DNA of 22,075 bases from Rhodoferax sp. (lineage in GTDB: Bacteria; Pseudomonadota; Gammaproteobacteria; Burkholderiales; Burkholderiaceae_C), in the NCBI GenBank assembly GCA_016463455.1, contig JAEMRG010000005.1, positions 1 through 22,075 on the forward strand. Direction: 5' to 3'. Below are positions 14,643-22,075 of the stretch, in pieces; positions within the stretch are counted from its first letter, which is position 1; each line of letters opens with the position of its first letter. Under the pieces are notes generated by a model. The model saw only the letters and a list, made by a program, of their open reading frames with translations, ran no database searches and was not told where the DNA came from. The translations under genes and the position numbers were made by a program.

Positions 14643-15223
14643 GGCCTTCGCTCGATTGGCTGGGCGGGCGCAGCGACATCCAGCGCAAGCCAGCCCGCCG
14701 CACCCAGGTCGCGCAAACGCGCGATATTGCGCTCATAAATCAAGGCGGCGTCGGGATAGGCCGCCACCGCGCGGTCCATGCTGTCTTCGCGCAGCAGATG
14801 CAAGATCGGGTAGGGAGCGCGGTTGGTGTAATGCGCCATGTCACCCGCAGGCGCTTGCGCAAATTCGTACTGCGGATGAAAGCTGGCGATCTGCAAGGCC
14901 GAGTCCAGGTGCAGCGAACGCAACAACTTGTCTGCCCTTTGCACAAAGCCATGGAAGTCCCAAAAATCAGGAAAGGCCTTGGGCGCGATGAGCAGGGTCG
15001 TGTCGCGATGCTGCGGGTCTTGGGCTAGCAGGTCGTGCAGGGCAACGGTCAGGTCGTCGAGCATATCCGCTGTTTCCTGTGACCACGTCAGCGCATAGTG
15101 AATCTGCCCTTTGACATGCACCGCTTTGGCAAAAGGACAGAGGTTGAGCCCGATGACCGCACGCTCCAACCAGCGTTCGGTGGTCTGCAGCACTTCGCCT
15201 TCGCGATCCCTTGGGGACTTCAT
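14639..15223 (-). CDS. DUF1415 family protein of unknown function
   Basis: This 194-residue protein matches the DUF1415 family. The recognisable segments are ERWLERAVIGLNLCPFAKAV (17-36), FHPQYEFAQ (115-123), NRAPYPILHLLRE (134-146) and IYERNI (162-167). The Asn-Leu-Cys-Pro-Phe motif contains the only conserved-looking cysteine (Cys29). No signal peptide or membrane segment is present, so it is cytoplasmic. The function is unknown. Its start overlaps the stop of the dGTPase-like gene and its stop overlaps the methyltransferase start, both as ATGA. That suggests it belongs to the same translational unit as a nucleotide hydrolase and a methyltransferase. I do not assign a reaction. Confidence 0.85.
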   Translation of the reverse strand: MKSPRDREGEVLQTTERWLERAVIGLNLCPFAKAVHVKGQIHYALTWSQETADMLDDLTVALHDLLAQDPQHRDTTLLIAPKAFPDFWDFHGFVQRADKLLRSLHLDSALQIASFHPQYEFAQAPAGDMAHYTNRAPYPILHLLREDSMDRAVAAYPDAALIYERNIARLRDLGAAGWLALDVAAPAQPIERRP

Positions 15224-16380
15224 GCCAATAGCACGCGGCCCGTCAGGCGTTGGTGCTCGCGCGATGCAAAACGGTCGGTCATGCCCGCAATATAGTCGGC
15301 CACGCGCCGGTAAATCTGCGCTGGGGGCAAAGCGGCATCGGCGCTTGATTGCATGGACGCCGGATCGTTCACATAAGCCTCAAACAAATCACTGACCACC
15401 TGGCGCGCCCTGTCCATGGTCTCTTGCACCCGCGGATGGCGGTACAGAGCCGCGAACAAAAAAGCTTTGAGCTGCGCGGTGTCCTGCTGCATCGCGGGGC
15501 TAAATTGCACCAGCGGCGGGCAAGCGCGCACGGCCTGCACATCCGCAGGCGCGGCCAGGGCGATAGCCGCCTGCGTGCTGTCCATCAAGTCGTAAATTTG
15601 GCTGCTGAGCATCAGGCGTACCGTCTCGTACAACCAGCGCCGCGGCGTGTGGGTAAGGCGCGGATGCGCGCGCGCGGACTGCTCGCTAAAGCGTGCAAAC
15701 AAGGGCACTTGCTGCACTTGCTCGAGCACTATCAAGCCCGAGCGCACACCGTCGTCAATGTCGTGGGCGTTGTAGGCAATCTCATCGGCCAGGTTGCATA
15801 ACTGCGCCTCCAAACCGGGCTGCGCACGCCGCAAAAAACGCAGCCCCACGCCGCCCTGCCCATCGGCGTAGGCGGGCTCTTGGGCTTCGATCAAGTCGGC
15901 ATGGTGGCGGGAGCAATGTTTCAAGATGCCTTCGCGGGTTTCAAAGCACAGGTTCAGGCCGTCAAACTCGGGGTAGCGTTCTTCCAGATGGTCAACCACG
16001 CGCAGGCTTTGCAAATTGTGCTCAAAGCCGCCGTGCATGGCCATGCAGGCATCGAGCGCATCCTGCCCAGCATGGCCAAAGGGCGTGTGGCCCAGGTCAT
16101 GCGCCAGGGCGATGGCCTCGACCAAATCTTCATCCAGTCGCAGGGTACGCGCCATAGAGCGGCCCAACTGCGCAACCTCCAGCGAATGCGTCAGGCGGGT
16201 ACGGAATAAATCGCCCTCGTGGTTGAGAAACACCTGGGTTTTATAGACCAGCCGACGAAAGGCAGTGGAATGTACGATGCGGTCGCGGTCGCGCTGAAAC
16301 TCGCTGCGCGTGGGCGCCGGGCTTTGCGGGTGGCGCCGCCCCCGGCTGCGCGCCGGATCACTGGCGTAGGGCGCGCGCAT
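15220..16380 (-). CDS. dgt: Deoxyguanosinetriphosphate triphosphohydrolase-like protein (HD domain)
   Basis: This 386-residue protein belongs to the dGTPase-like HD superfamily, which splits dNTPs into nucleoside and triphosphate. The metal ligands are visible: His65 in RTRLTHSLEVAQ, His94-Asp95 in AHDLGHTPFGHAG, and an Asp in NLADEIAYNAHDIDD (about 178-192). The start MRAPYASDPARSRGRRHP is typical of the betaproteobacterial type. The ATG at 16380 overlaps the aroB stop by one base (TGATG); a TTG five codons earlier would also be open but is less likely. It is the shorter dGTPase-like form, not the longer E. coli Dgt, so true substrate range is uncertain. The aroK-aroB-dgt order is common in betaproteobacteria. 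Confidence 0.92.
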   Translation of the reverse strand: MRAPYASDPARSRGRRHPQSPAPTRSEFQRDRDRIVHSTAFRRLVYKTQVFLNHEGDLFRTRLTHSLEVAQLGRSMARTLRLDEDLVEAIALAHDLGHTPFGHAGQDALDACMAMHGGFEHNLQSLRVVDHLEERYPEFDGLNLCFETREGILKHCSRHHADLIEAQEPAYADGQGGVGLRFLRRAQPGLEAQLCNLADEIAYNAHDIDDGVRSGLIVLEQVQQVPLFARFSEQSARAHPRLTHTPRRWLYETVRLMLSSQIYDLMDSTQAAIALAAPADVQAVRACPPLVQFSPAMQQDTAQLKAFLFAALYRHPRVQETMDRARQVVSDLFEAYVNDPASMQSSADAALPPAQIYRRVADYIAGMTDRFASREHQRLTGRVLLA

Positions 16381-17489
16381 CAAGCCGCGCAGCAACGGTC
16401 GATGACCGCGCGCACCAGGGCGTCCTCAGCGCCGCGCATGCAGGCGCGGCCCGGCCCGTCGATCAATACAAAACGGATGGTGCCAGCCTCGGCTTTTTTA
16501 TCCACGCGCATGAGGTCCAGGTAGCGCCCAGCGTTATCTACCGCATCCAACACCGGGCCGCGTACTGGCAAACCGGCAGCACCGATCAAGCGCGTCAAGC
16601 GCTGCACAAAGGCCTGGTCCACCAAGCCCATGGCCTGCGAAAGCTGCGCCGCCATCACCATGCCGCAGCCGACGGCTTCGCCATGTAACCAATCGCCATA
16701 GCCCAGACCCGCCTCGATGGCGTGGCCAAAGGTGTGCCCGAAATTGAGAATGGCGCGCAAACCACCCTCACGTTCGTCCTGGGACACCACCTGCGCCTTG
16801 ATCTCGCAACTGCGCCGCACTGCGTGGGCTAGGGCGTGGACATCGCGCGCCACCAGTTCGGTAATGTGGGCTTCGATCCAGTCTAAAAACGCCATGTCGG
16901 CAATCGGCCCGTATTTGATGACCTCGGCCAGCCCGGCGCTGATCTCGCGCGCGGGCAGGGTTTGCAGGGTGTCCAAATCACAAAGCACGCGCTGCGGTTG
17001 GTAAAACGCGCCCACCATGTTTTTGCCCAGCGGATGGTTGATGCCCGTCTTGCCGCCCACCGAGGAATCCACCTGTGCCAGCAGTGTCGTAGGGACTTGC
17101 ACAAAAGGCACGCCGCGCATATAGCTGGCGGCGGCAAAACCGGTCATGTCGCCCACCACGCCCCCGCCCAAAGCAAATAGTACGGTTTTGCGGTCACACC
17201 CGTTTTGCAGCAGCGCGTCAAAAATCAAATTGAGGGTTTGCCAGTCTTTATGCGCTTCTCCGTCAGGCAAAACCAGCAAATACACCTGGCCATAGTGTTG
17301 TCGCAAAGCGCCTTGCAGTGCTTGGGCGTACAGCGGGGCGACCGTGCTATTGCTCACGATCAGCGCCGCGCTGGCAGTCGGCAGGCCGGCAAAGCTATCT
17401 GCATGCGAGAGTAAGCCACTGCCAATTTGGATGGGATAACTGCGCTCGCCCAGTGCGATGGTGAGGGAGTGCAAAAGCGGGGACGTCAT
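16380..17489 (-). CDS. aroB: 3-Dehydroquinate synthase
   Basis: This 369-residue enzyme turns DAHP into 3-dehydroquinate, step two of the shikimate pathway, using NAD and a divalent metal. Visible motifs are the NAD-binding region ALGGGVVGDMTGFAAA (106-121), VPTTLLAQVDSSVGGKTGIN (132-151) and the metal ligands Glu189 (LAEVIKYG), His252 (FGHTFGHAIE) and His269 (LHGEAV). Length and motif spacing are normal. It begins six bases after the aroK stop and shares one base with the dgt start. The protein is cytoplasmic. Confidence 0.97.
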   Translation of the reverse strand: MTSPLLHSLTIALGERSYPIQIGSGLLSHADSFAGLPTASAALIVSNSTVAPLYAQALQGALRQHYGQVYLLVLPDGEAHKDWQTLNLIFDALLQNGCDRKTVLFALGGGVVGDMTGFAAASYMRGVPFVQVPTTLLAQVDSSVGGKTGINHPLGKNMVGAFYQPQRVLCDLDTLQTLPAREISAGLAEVIKYGPIADMAFLDWIEAHITELVARDVHALAHAVRRSCEIKAQVVSQDEREGGLRAILNFGHTFGHAIEAGLGYGDWLHGEAVGCGMVMAAQLSQAMGLVDQAFVQRLTRLIGAAGLPVRGPVLDAVDNAGRYLDLMRVDKKAEAGTIRFVLIDGPGRACMRGAEDALVRAVIDRCCAA

Positions 17490-17495
17490 AGCCGC

Positions 17496-18116
17496 TTAGT
17501 TTAGGCGCCTGGGCGCTGTGATGTGCAGCTGGCTCAGAATCGACTGCGACAGGCTGGACACCGAGGGCCGCCCGGTTTCGACCGTATGGTGCGCCGTCTC
17601 GCGGTAAAGCGGGTCACGCTGGGCAAACAAATCGCGCAAGCGCGCGACAGGATCAGCCACTTGTAACAAGGGGCGCTTATGGTCGTGGCGCAAGCGGCGC
17701 ATTAAGTCTTCGGGCTGCGACTGCAAGTACACCACGGTACCGGCAGCGCGCAAAGCATCCCGGTTGGCGGCTCGCAAAACGGCACCGCCTCCGGTGGCCA
17801 GTACGCCCGGCGCCTGAGCGCAGAGCTGGGCGATCACTTCCTGCTCAATATCGCGAAATCGTGTCTCACCTTCGCATTCAAAGAATTCGCGGATAGAACA
17901 ACCCAGCCGCGCCTCGATGACCTGGTCTGAATCGAGAAAAGGCTGCTGCAGGCGCCGGGCCAAATGCCGACCTACGGTGGATTTTCCAGAACCTGGGAGA
18001 CCGACGAGGATGATCAAAATAGTATGTGCCGTAACAATACCGGAAATGCGGCGAAGCGCGTGCGTGCTTATGCTAAAAGAGAAGGATCGAAACACGTGGA
18101 GGTATTTTAGAATCAT
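17496..18116 (-). CDS. aroK: Shikimate kinase
   Basis: This protein phosphorylates shikimate with ATP. Motifs, numbered from the ATG at 18116, are Walker A GLPGSGKST (39-47), the shikimate-binding Asp in LDSDQVIE (61-68), EGETRFR (82-88), GGGAV (109-113) and the lid arginine region HKRPLL (146-151). Counted from this ATG it is 206 residues, about 30 longer at the N-terminus than usual. A TTG at 18017 would give the standard start just before IILVGLPGSG. Neither has a strong ribosome binding site (GGTGA sits just before the ATG). I list the longer form but think the first 33 residues may be untranslated leader. It leads the aroK-aroB-dgt block, 132 bases after pilQ. Confidence 0.93.
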   Translation of the reverse strand: MILKYLHVFRSFSFSISTHALRRISGIVTAHTILIILVGLPGSGKSTVGRHLARRLQQPFLDSDQVIEARLGCSIREFFECEGETRFRDIEQEVIAQLCAQAPGVLATGGGAVLRAANRDALRAAGTVVYLQSQPEDLMRRLRHDHKRPLLQVADPVARLRDLFAQRDPLYRETAHHTVETGRPSVSSLSQSILSQLHITAPRRLN

Positions 18117-18248
18117 TCACCGACCAAAAAACGCCTTGAAACCCGGCGGATCAAATACCGCAAATTGCACTGCGCGTCCGGTGGATTAAGAACAGATCGC
18201 CTTTGCGCGGGATGGTCAGATAAATATCAGCGCGAGCCCACCAAGTAA
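18117..18248 (-). other. pilQ-aroK intergenic region
   Basis: This 132-base gap between the pilus and shikimate genes shows no hairpin with a T-run and no clear pair of promoter boxes. AT-rich pieces (GGTATTTGAT near 18156-18165, GTTCTTAATCC near 18183-18193 on the minus strand) are the only candidates. It could be simply transcribed through from pilQ. Confidence 0.3.
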
Positions 18249-18262
18249 TTAATTAATTAATT
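18246..18262. repeat. Four-base tandem repeat (TAAT x4) over the pilQ stop codon
   Basis: TAATTAATTAATTAATT covers the last codons and the stop of pilQ. Short tandem repeats of four bases can gain or lose a unit during replication, which shifts the reading frame. Because TAA recurs every four bases here, any change would still end translation within a few codons and alter only the last residues. Confidence 0.7.
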
Positions 18263-20417
18263 TGGGCGTAATAAATACCAAGGTCTCGCTTTTCTTGGTA
18301 ACTTTGGATTTATTTTGAAACAATAGGCCCAGGCCGGGTAAATCGCCGAAGAAGGGCACTTTATTGTCCCTGTCTTGTTGCTCTTCGGTATAGATGCCTC
18401 CAATCACCACGGTGCCTCCGTTGTCCACCAGCACCTGCGTTTTGATATGTTTGGTATCAATCGAGGGGCCGAATGCGGTGAGGGCGCCCACGCTGTCTTT
18501 GGAAACATCCAGCTCTAAGCTGATATTGCCGTCTGGGGTGATTTGCGGCACGACATCGAGCTTGAGCACGGCTTTGCGGAAGCTGACGGCCGTAGCACCG
18601 CTGCTGGTAGCCATTTGGTAGGGAATTTCAGTGCCTTGTTCAATGATGGCCTTGGTTTTGTCATAAGCGATGACGCGGGGACTGGAGATAATTTTGCCGC
18701 GCCCGTCAGATTCAAGGGCCGACAATTCCAAGGCCAGTACCCGGTTGGATGCGGCACTGAATAAGCTCACGGCAAATGTGGCCGCTGATGCGCCTGCGTA
18801 GGCGCCGGCCGGCAGGTTGACAAAGTTGCTACTGGCATCCATGGTCGTGGTCGCGCCCGAGGAGCCCAAAACATTGGCATAGTTAGTACCAAAAGCCATC
18901 CGGTTTTCACCCGCCAATTGAAAACCGCCTTCGCCCCCCTTGGCGGCGCGCAGGTCCAAGCCACCCAATTTGACGCCCAGGTTTTTGGCAAAGTCGCTGC
19001 TCGCTTCCACTATCCGTGCTTCGATCAGCACCTGGCGCACCGGCACATCCACCTTGGCGATCAGCTGCGCCACCTGGTCGAGCTTGGTCGCCACGTCGGT
19101 GATGAAGAGCTGGTTGGTCCGTGGCTCGGCAATCACACTGCCACGCAAACTCAGGATCCGGCCTGCCACGCCTTCGCCGCCGCCGCCGCCAGCCATCAAT
19201 TGCGGCGCGACGTCGGAGGCTTTGGCATAGTTCAGTTGAAAGGACTGGGTACGTAGGGGTTCAATTTTTTCATTGCTGATTTGCGATTCAAACTCCAGCT
19301 TTTCTTTGGCGGCGATTTCCTCTTTGGGTGCGACCCACAACACATTGCCGTTTTTGCGCATGGCCAGGCCTTTGCTGCGCATGATGATGTCCAGTACCTG
19401 ATCCCAAGGCACGTTTTGCACCCGTAAGGTCAGGGTTCCGGTGACCGAATCGGAGGCGACCACGTTGAAGTTGGTGAAATCGGCAATCACTTGGAGTACC
19501 TGGCGCACATCGATACTCTGGAAGTTGAGCGATAGTTTTTCACCGGTAAAAGCGTCTTTTTGCGCGGTCTTTTTCGAGTCTTGGGTCAGCGGGCGAATTT
19601 CAAGTACCAACTCGGTATCGGTCTGGTAAGCGGTATGTTCCCACGCACCCAGCGCTGTAATCTGCATACGCACGCGCCCCGCGTTCTGGTCGGTGGTGAT
19701 GGATTGGACGGGCGTGGCGAAGTCGGTCACGTCTAGCCTTTTGCGCAGACGATCAGGCAGGCTGACATTGCTCAAGTCGATCACCAAATTGCTGCCCACC
19801 TGGCGCACATCAGCGCTGACGTATTTACCCGGCAAGCTCACGAGCACACGCCCGGCCCCGTCACTGCCCCGGCGGAACTGAATGTCGCTCATGGGCGCAG
19901 GCACTGTGAGGGGCAGGACAGCAGCTTCTGTCGGGGACGCCGTACTGGATGGAACGCTTAGCGTCGCGCTTACTGCGGGTGCGACAGCCGTGGTCATCTG
20001 CGCCGGCGCTGCGCCACCCATCGGCTCCAAAGCCACCAGCAGGCTTTTACCCACCACGTCCAGCCGGTAGTTGGCCGCTTGGCGCAAATGAATCACCACG
20101 CGGCTGCGCGCACCGGACTGGGCCACGACGGCGGAGTCGACCAAGGTCTGGGGCATCGCGATGCGGCCCATGCCTACGGCACTGCCAAGGCCAGGGAAGT
20201 CCAGGACAATACGCGCGGGGTTGTGGGTGGCAAAAGCCTTGGGCAAGGCTGTCAATTCCTGGGCAAAGTCGATGCGCACTTGCTCGGAACTGCCGTTGCG
20301 CTGCGCAGTGACGGCCATTACCGAGTTTTCCGCAAGGGCTAGCCTGGCCCCAAGTAGGCAAGTCAATAGGCAGGCCGTGCAAGCGGCAGCCCGTTTCAAA
20401 CCGCTCTCTATGGTCAT
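18249..20417 (-). CDS. pilQ: Type IV pilus secretin PilQ
   Basis: This 722-residue protein forms the outer-membrane pore for pilus extrusion. It has a signal peptide (cleavage near ALA/EN, residue 29) and two AMIN domains that bind peptidoglycan (about 35-132 and 176-275). An Ala/Pro/Thr-rich linker (133-175) separates the two AMIN domains. An STN/N0 domain (about 295-362, VRQVLQVIADFTNFNVV), an N1 domain (about 390-455) and the secretin barrel (about 480-722, from VPVRQVLIEARIVEASSDFAKNLG) follow. The ATG at 20417 shares one base with the pilP stop and has a strong AAGGGAG ribosome binding site, so I prefer it to a GTG 15 codons earlier. A glycine run near 410-416 lies in the N1 domain. The stop codon lies in a TAAT repeat. 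Confidence 0.96.
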   Translation of the reverse strand: MTIESGLKRAAACTACLLTCLLGARLALAENSVMAVTAQRNGSSEQVRIDFAQELTALPKAFATHNPARIVLDFPGLGSAVGMGRIAMPQTLVDSAVVAQSGARSRVVIHLRQAANYRLDVVGKSLLVALEPMGGAAPAQMTTAVAPAVSATLSVPSSTASPTEAAVLPLTVPAPMSDIQFRRGSDGAGRVLVSLPGKYVSADVRQVGSNLVIDLSNVSLPDRLRKRLDVTDFATPVQSITTDQNAGRVRMQITALGAWEHTAYQTDTELVLEIRPLTQDSKKTAQKDAFTGEKLSLNFQSIDVRQVLQVIADFTNFNVVASDSVTGTLTLRVQNVPWDQVLDIIMRSKGLAMRKNGNVLWVAPKEEIAAKEKLEFESQISNEKIEPLRTQSFQLNYAKASDVAPQLMAGGGGGEGVAGRILSLRGSVIAEPRTNQLFITDVATKLDQVAQLIAKVDVPVRQVLIEARIVEASSDFAKNLGVKLGGLDLRAAKGGEGGFQLAGENRMAFGTNYANVLGSSGATTTMDASSNFVNLPAGAYAGASAATFAVSLFSAASNRVLALELSALESDGRGKIISSPRVIAYDKTKAIIEQGTEIPYQMATSSGATAVSFRKAVLKLDVVPQITPDGNISLELDVSKDSVGALTAFGPSIDTKHIKTQVLVDNGGTVVIGGIYTEEQQDRDNKVPFFGDLPGLGLLFQNKSKVTKKSETLVFITPKLIN

Positions 20418-20950
20418 CAATTGCTCCCTTGAAGCCGAAGGTAAGCATTGCGCTCCAACCACTTGCCATCCGCATCTTGTGCGCTTTCCCGCAACGCAAT
20501 GCCCGATTCATCCAGTCGCCATACCTTGCCGAGGTTCTTTCCGATGTACTGGCCGAGAAGCACCTGATGCAAGATGCCATTGGCGCGTACCAGTGCGACG
20601 TAACGCCCTTGCTTTTCCAGCATGCCCACAAAGTGCATGGACTCCAAGGCAAACTCTTCCAAGGGCTGGCGTGCACGCGACTTTTGCGACAGGCTTAGAT
20701 CGGGGTTTGCCGGTTCGGCTTGCGCATTCGCTAGCGCTAGCAAGGAATGCTTGACGAACGGGTCCTTGCGCTCGCCTTGCGCATAGGGCAAGTGTTTGAA
20801 CACTTGGGGCGCGGCCAGGCTTCTGGCACGGGGTACGCCGGCCTGACGCTGTTCTTGCATCCATTGACGCAAGCCATCCTGGCGCGAGGGCCCGCAAGCC
20901 ATCAGCAAGCAGCAGAGCACCAGTAAGCCAGCACGCGACAGCCATCTCAT
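20417..20950 (-). CDS. pilP: Type IV pilus lipoprotein PilP
   Basis: This 177-residue lipoprotein has a signal peptide with lipobox Leu-Met-Ala-Cys, giving Cys19 as the lipid-attached residue. A flexible N-terminal part (about 20-75) precedes the beta-rich PilP domain, recognisable by ESMHFVGMLEKQGRYVALVRANG (about 103-125) and GQYIGKNLGKV (about 133-143). PilP links the inner-membrane PilM-N-O complex to the PilQ secretin. Its ATG overlaps the pilO stop by four bases and its stop shares one base with the pilQ start. This is the standard betaproteobacterial order. Confidence 0.94.
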   Translation of the reverse strand: MRWLSRAGLLVLCCLLMACGPSRQDGLRQWMQEQRQAGVPRARSLAAPQVFKHLPYAQGERKDPFVKHSLLALANAQAEPANPDLSLSQKSRARQPLEEFALESMHFVGMLEKQGRYVALVRANGILHQVLLGQYIGKNLGKVWRLDESGIALRESAQDADGKWLERNAYLRLQGSN

Positions 20951-21597
20951 TTGCCCACCTCTGCTCGCTTGGCCTGCACCGCCAGCTCATCCGGGTCCAG
21001 GTGGCGATAGGTTCGCACCGTGGTTTCCAAGGTCAAAGCCCCTTCCGGCCGGGGCCAGATAGTCATATTGCCCAGGTTGACGATACGCCCTAGGTTTGCA
21101 ACATCGGCGGCAAAGCGGGCGACATCGTGGTAGCTGCCATGGGCCCGAAAGGTGACCGGGATGATGGCGTAATACGGTTTATAAATCGGTGCTTCCGGCT
21201 TGAACAATTCTTGCTGCAGGTTCTGGTCACGCCCCATCTGGCTGATGCTAAAAAGCAAACTGGACATCTCTGTGCTCTTAGGCAACTGCTTTTCCAAACC
21301 TTTGACGGTCAGCGCAACTTCGTCACGCTGATTTTTCAAGACCTGGAGGTGAGCGGCCTCGCCCAATTTGTCGGTAAATTCCGCGCGTAAGGCCTGTTCC
21401 TTGTCAAGCGATTTTTGTAATTCGTGAGCGTAATCGCTTAAAGGGTAGAAACACAATAAGCCTACGGTCAGGCAATACAAGCCCACCAACAAAAACACGC
21501 GCGGCACCAGTGGCCATGCGGACGGATTGCCAAAGTCTAAGCCGCGAAACTGTGCGCAAATTCTTGCGCCTAATAGAGCTAAAAGGTTTTTGTTCAT
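20947..21597 (-). CDS. pilO: Type IV pilus inner-membrane assembly protein PilO
   Basis: This 216-residue protein has a short cytoplasmic N-terminus, one membrane helix at about residues 30-51 (VPRVFLLVGLYCLTVGLLCF), a coiled-coil stretch (about 57-105) and a periplasmic ferredoxin-like domain. The conserved PilO segment near PVTFRAHGSYHDVARFAADVANLGRIV (about 148-174) is clear. It pairs with PilN and contacts PilP. Its start lies 29 bases after the pilN stop. The C-terminal residues rich in charged side chains overlap the start of pilP by four bases. Confidence 0.94.
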   Translation of the reverse strand: MNKNLLALLGARICAQFRGLDFGNPSAWPLVPRVFLLVGLYCLTVGLLCFYPLSDYAHELQKSLDKEQALRAEFTDKLGEAAHLQVLKNQRDEVALTVKGLEKQLPKSTEMSSLLFSISQMGRDQNLQQELFKPEAPIYKPYYAIIPVTFRAHGSYHDVARFAADVANLGRIVNLGNMTIWPRPEGALTLETTVRTYRHLDPDELAVQAKRAEVGK

Positions 21598-21626
21598 GGA
21601 TAGTTTCCGCCATCAATGCACAGCAC

Positions 21627-22075
21627 TCAGACTTTGGGGACGCTGGACGGGGCCGCTGCGGATGCTGCAATCGAAGGAAGTGCTGCAGCGGACGCGGCCG
21701 GGTCGCGCATAAAAGTAGCCTTCACCGAAAACTTAAACGCTTTGACAGGCAATTTCCCGCCAGGGTTGACGTGCTGGGCTTCACTGACCAGAAGTTCAGG
21801 TCTAGAAAACCAAGCGCCGCCCTCACCCAGCTTGTCCAGGAACTGCGACAAGTTCTCATTGGTTTGTGCGGTGCCCTCAAGCGTAATTTCCTGGTCCTTC
21901 TGCGCTAGTTTGCTCAGAGCCACACCCGGGGGCAGGATGGTGGCGAGTTCGGAGAGCAAACGCACCGGCGAATTGCGATCCGCCTGAATATCTTCAAACG
22001 CCTTTTGACGCGCGAGCAACGCATCGATGTGAGTTTTCACACCTTGGGTTTCAATGATCTGTGCTTCGTAAAGCC
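21627..22075 (-). CDS. pilN: Type IV pilus assembly protein PilN, C-terminal part (cut by window edge)
   Basis: The last 148 residues are visible and the frame stays open to the right edge, so the N-terminal PilM-binding motif and membrane helix lie outside. What remains is the periplasmic part: a coiled-coil end (LYEAQIIETQGVKTHIDALL) and then a ferredoxin-like domain. The segment RLLSELATILPPGVALSKLAQKDQEITLEGTA, typical of PilN, is recognisable, as is the later Ser/Ala-rich tail. PilN forms heterodimers with PilO, encoded directly after. The gene order and motifs make the identity secure despite the truncation. Confidence 0.93.
   Translation of the reverse strand, partial: LYEAQIIETQGVKTHIDALLARQKAFEDIQADRNSPVRLLSELATILPPGVALSKLAQKDQEITLEGTAQTNENLSQFLDKLGEGGAWFSRPELLVSEAQHVNPGGKLPVKAFKFSVKATFMRDPAASAAALPSIAASAAAPSSVPKV

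Noticed and set aside
16381..16395. Longer dgt start at TTG five codons upstream
   Set aside because: The ATG at 16380 gives the usual family N-terminus and a typical one-base overlap with aroB.
20418..20462. Longer pilQ start at a GTG 15 codons upstream
   Set aside because: It would overlap pilP by 46 bases and put extra residues before the signal peptide. The ATG at 20417 has a strong ribosome binding site and a normal signal sequence.
1..22075. CRISPR arrays, tRNA or rRNA genes, riboswitches, prophage or toxin-antitoxin genes
   Set aside because: I looked for regular repeats, structural RNA signatures and typical accessory genes in the intergenic spaces and found none; almost all of the window is occupied by conserved housekeeping genes.

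Overview
This is a chromosomal segment of a betaproteobacterium, most likely a member of the Burkholderiales and plausibly the Comamonadaceae. That judgement rests on gene order and protein resemblance (an mla operon carrying mlaA internally and followed by a YadGH-like ABC pair and a BolA gene; a gltBD pair; a pilNOPQ-aroK-aroB-dgt string), not on a marker gene. Every gene I can support lies on the minus strand, so transcription runs from high to low coordinates.

Reading in the direction of transcription: (1) 22075-18249 is the end of a type IV pilus assembly operon, pilN (cut by the window edge), pilO, pilP and the secretin gene pilQ. (2) 18116-13686 is a tightly packed block: aroK and aroB (shikimate pathway), a dGTPase-like HD hydrolase, a DUF1415 protein and a SAM-dependent methyltransferase of the GSTCD/METTL25-like type. 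From aroB onward each junction overlaps by 1 or 4 bases, so translation is probably coupled. (3) 13568-13101 is a glycine-zipper lipoprotein with its own ribosome binding site. (4) 13096-12151 is a small accessory island: a REP-associated tyrosine transposase (RAYT, IS200-like Y1 type) bracketed by a perfect 14-bp inverted repeat and accompanied by further palindromes and a second, diverged copy of the repeat motif. (5) 12086-5863 encodes both subunits of NADPH-dependent glutamate synthase, gltB and gltD. (6) 5744-1899 is the mla phospholipid transport operon in the order mlaF-mlaE-mlaD-mlaA-mlaC-mlaB. It is followed by an ABC-2 exporter pair (1842-128) and the start of a BolA/IbaG gene that runs off the left edge.

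Functionally the window is mostly housekeeping: pilus secretion pore, aromatic amino acid synthesis, nucleotide clean-up, ammonia assimilation and outer-membrane lipid asymmetry. I found no tRNA, rRNA, CRISPR array, prophage or defence island. The only clear accessory element is the RAYT island. It sits directly upstream of gltB, so that its REP-like repeats occupy what should be the gltBD promoter or leader region. The least understood proteins are DUF1415 and its overlapping methyltransferase partner. No gene-free stretch exceeds 300 bases; the longest, 12087-12325, holds the RAYT-associated repeats and the gltB leader.
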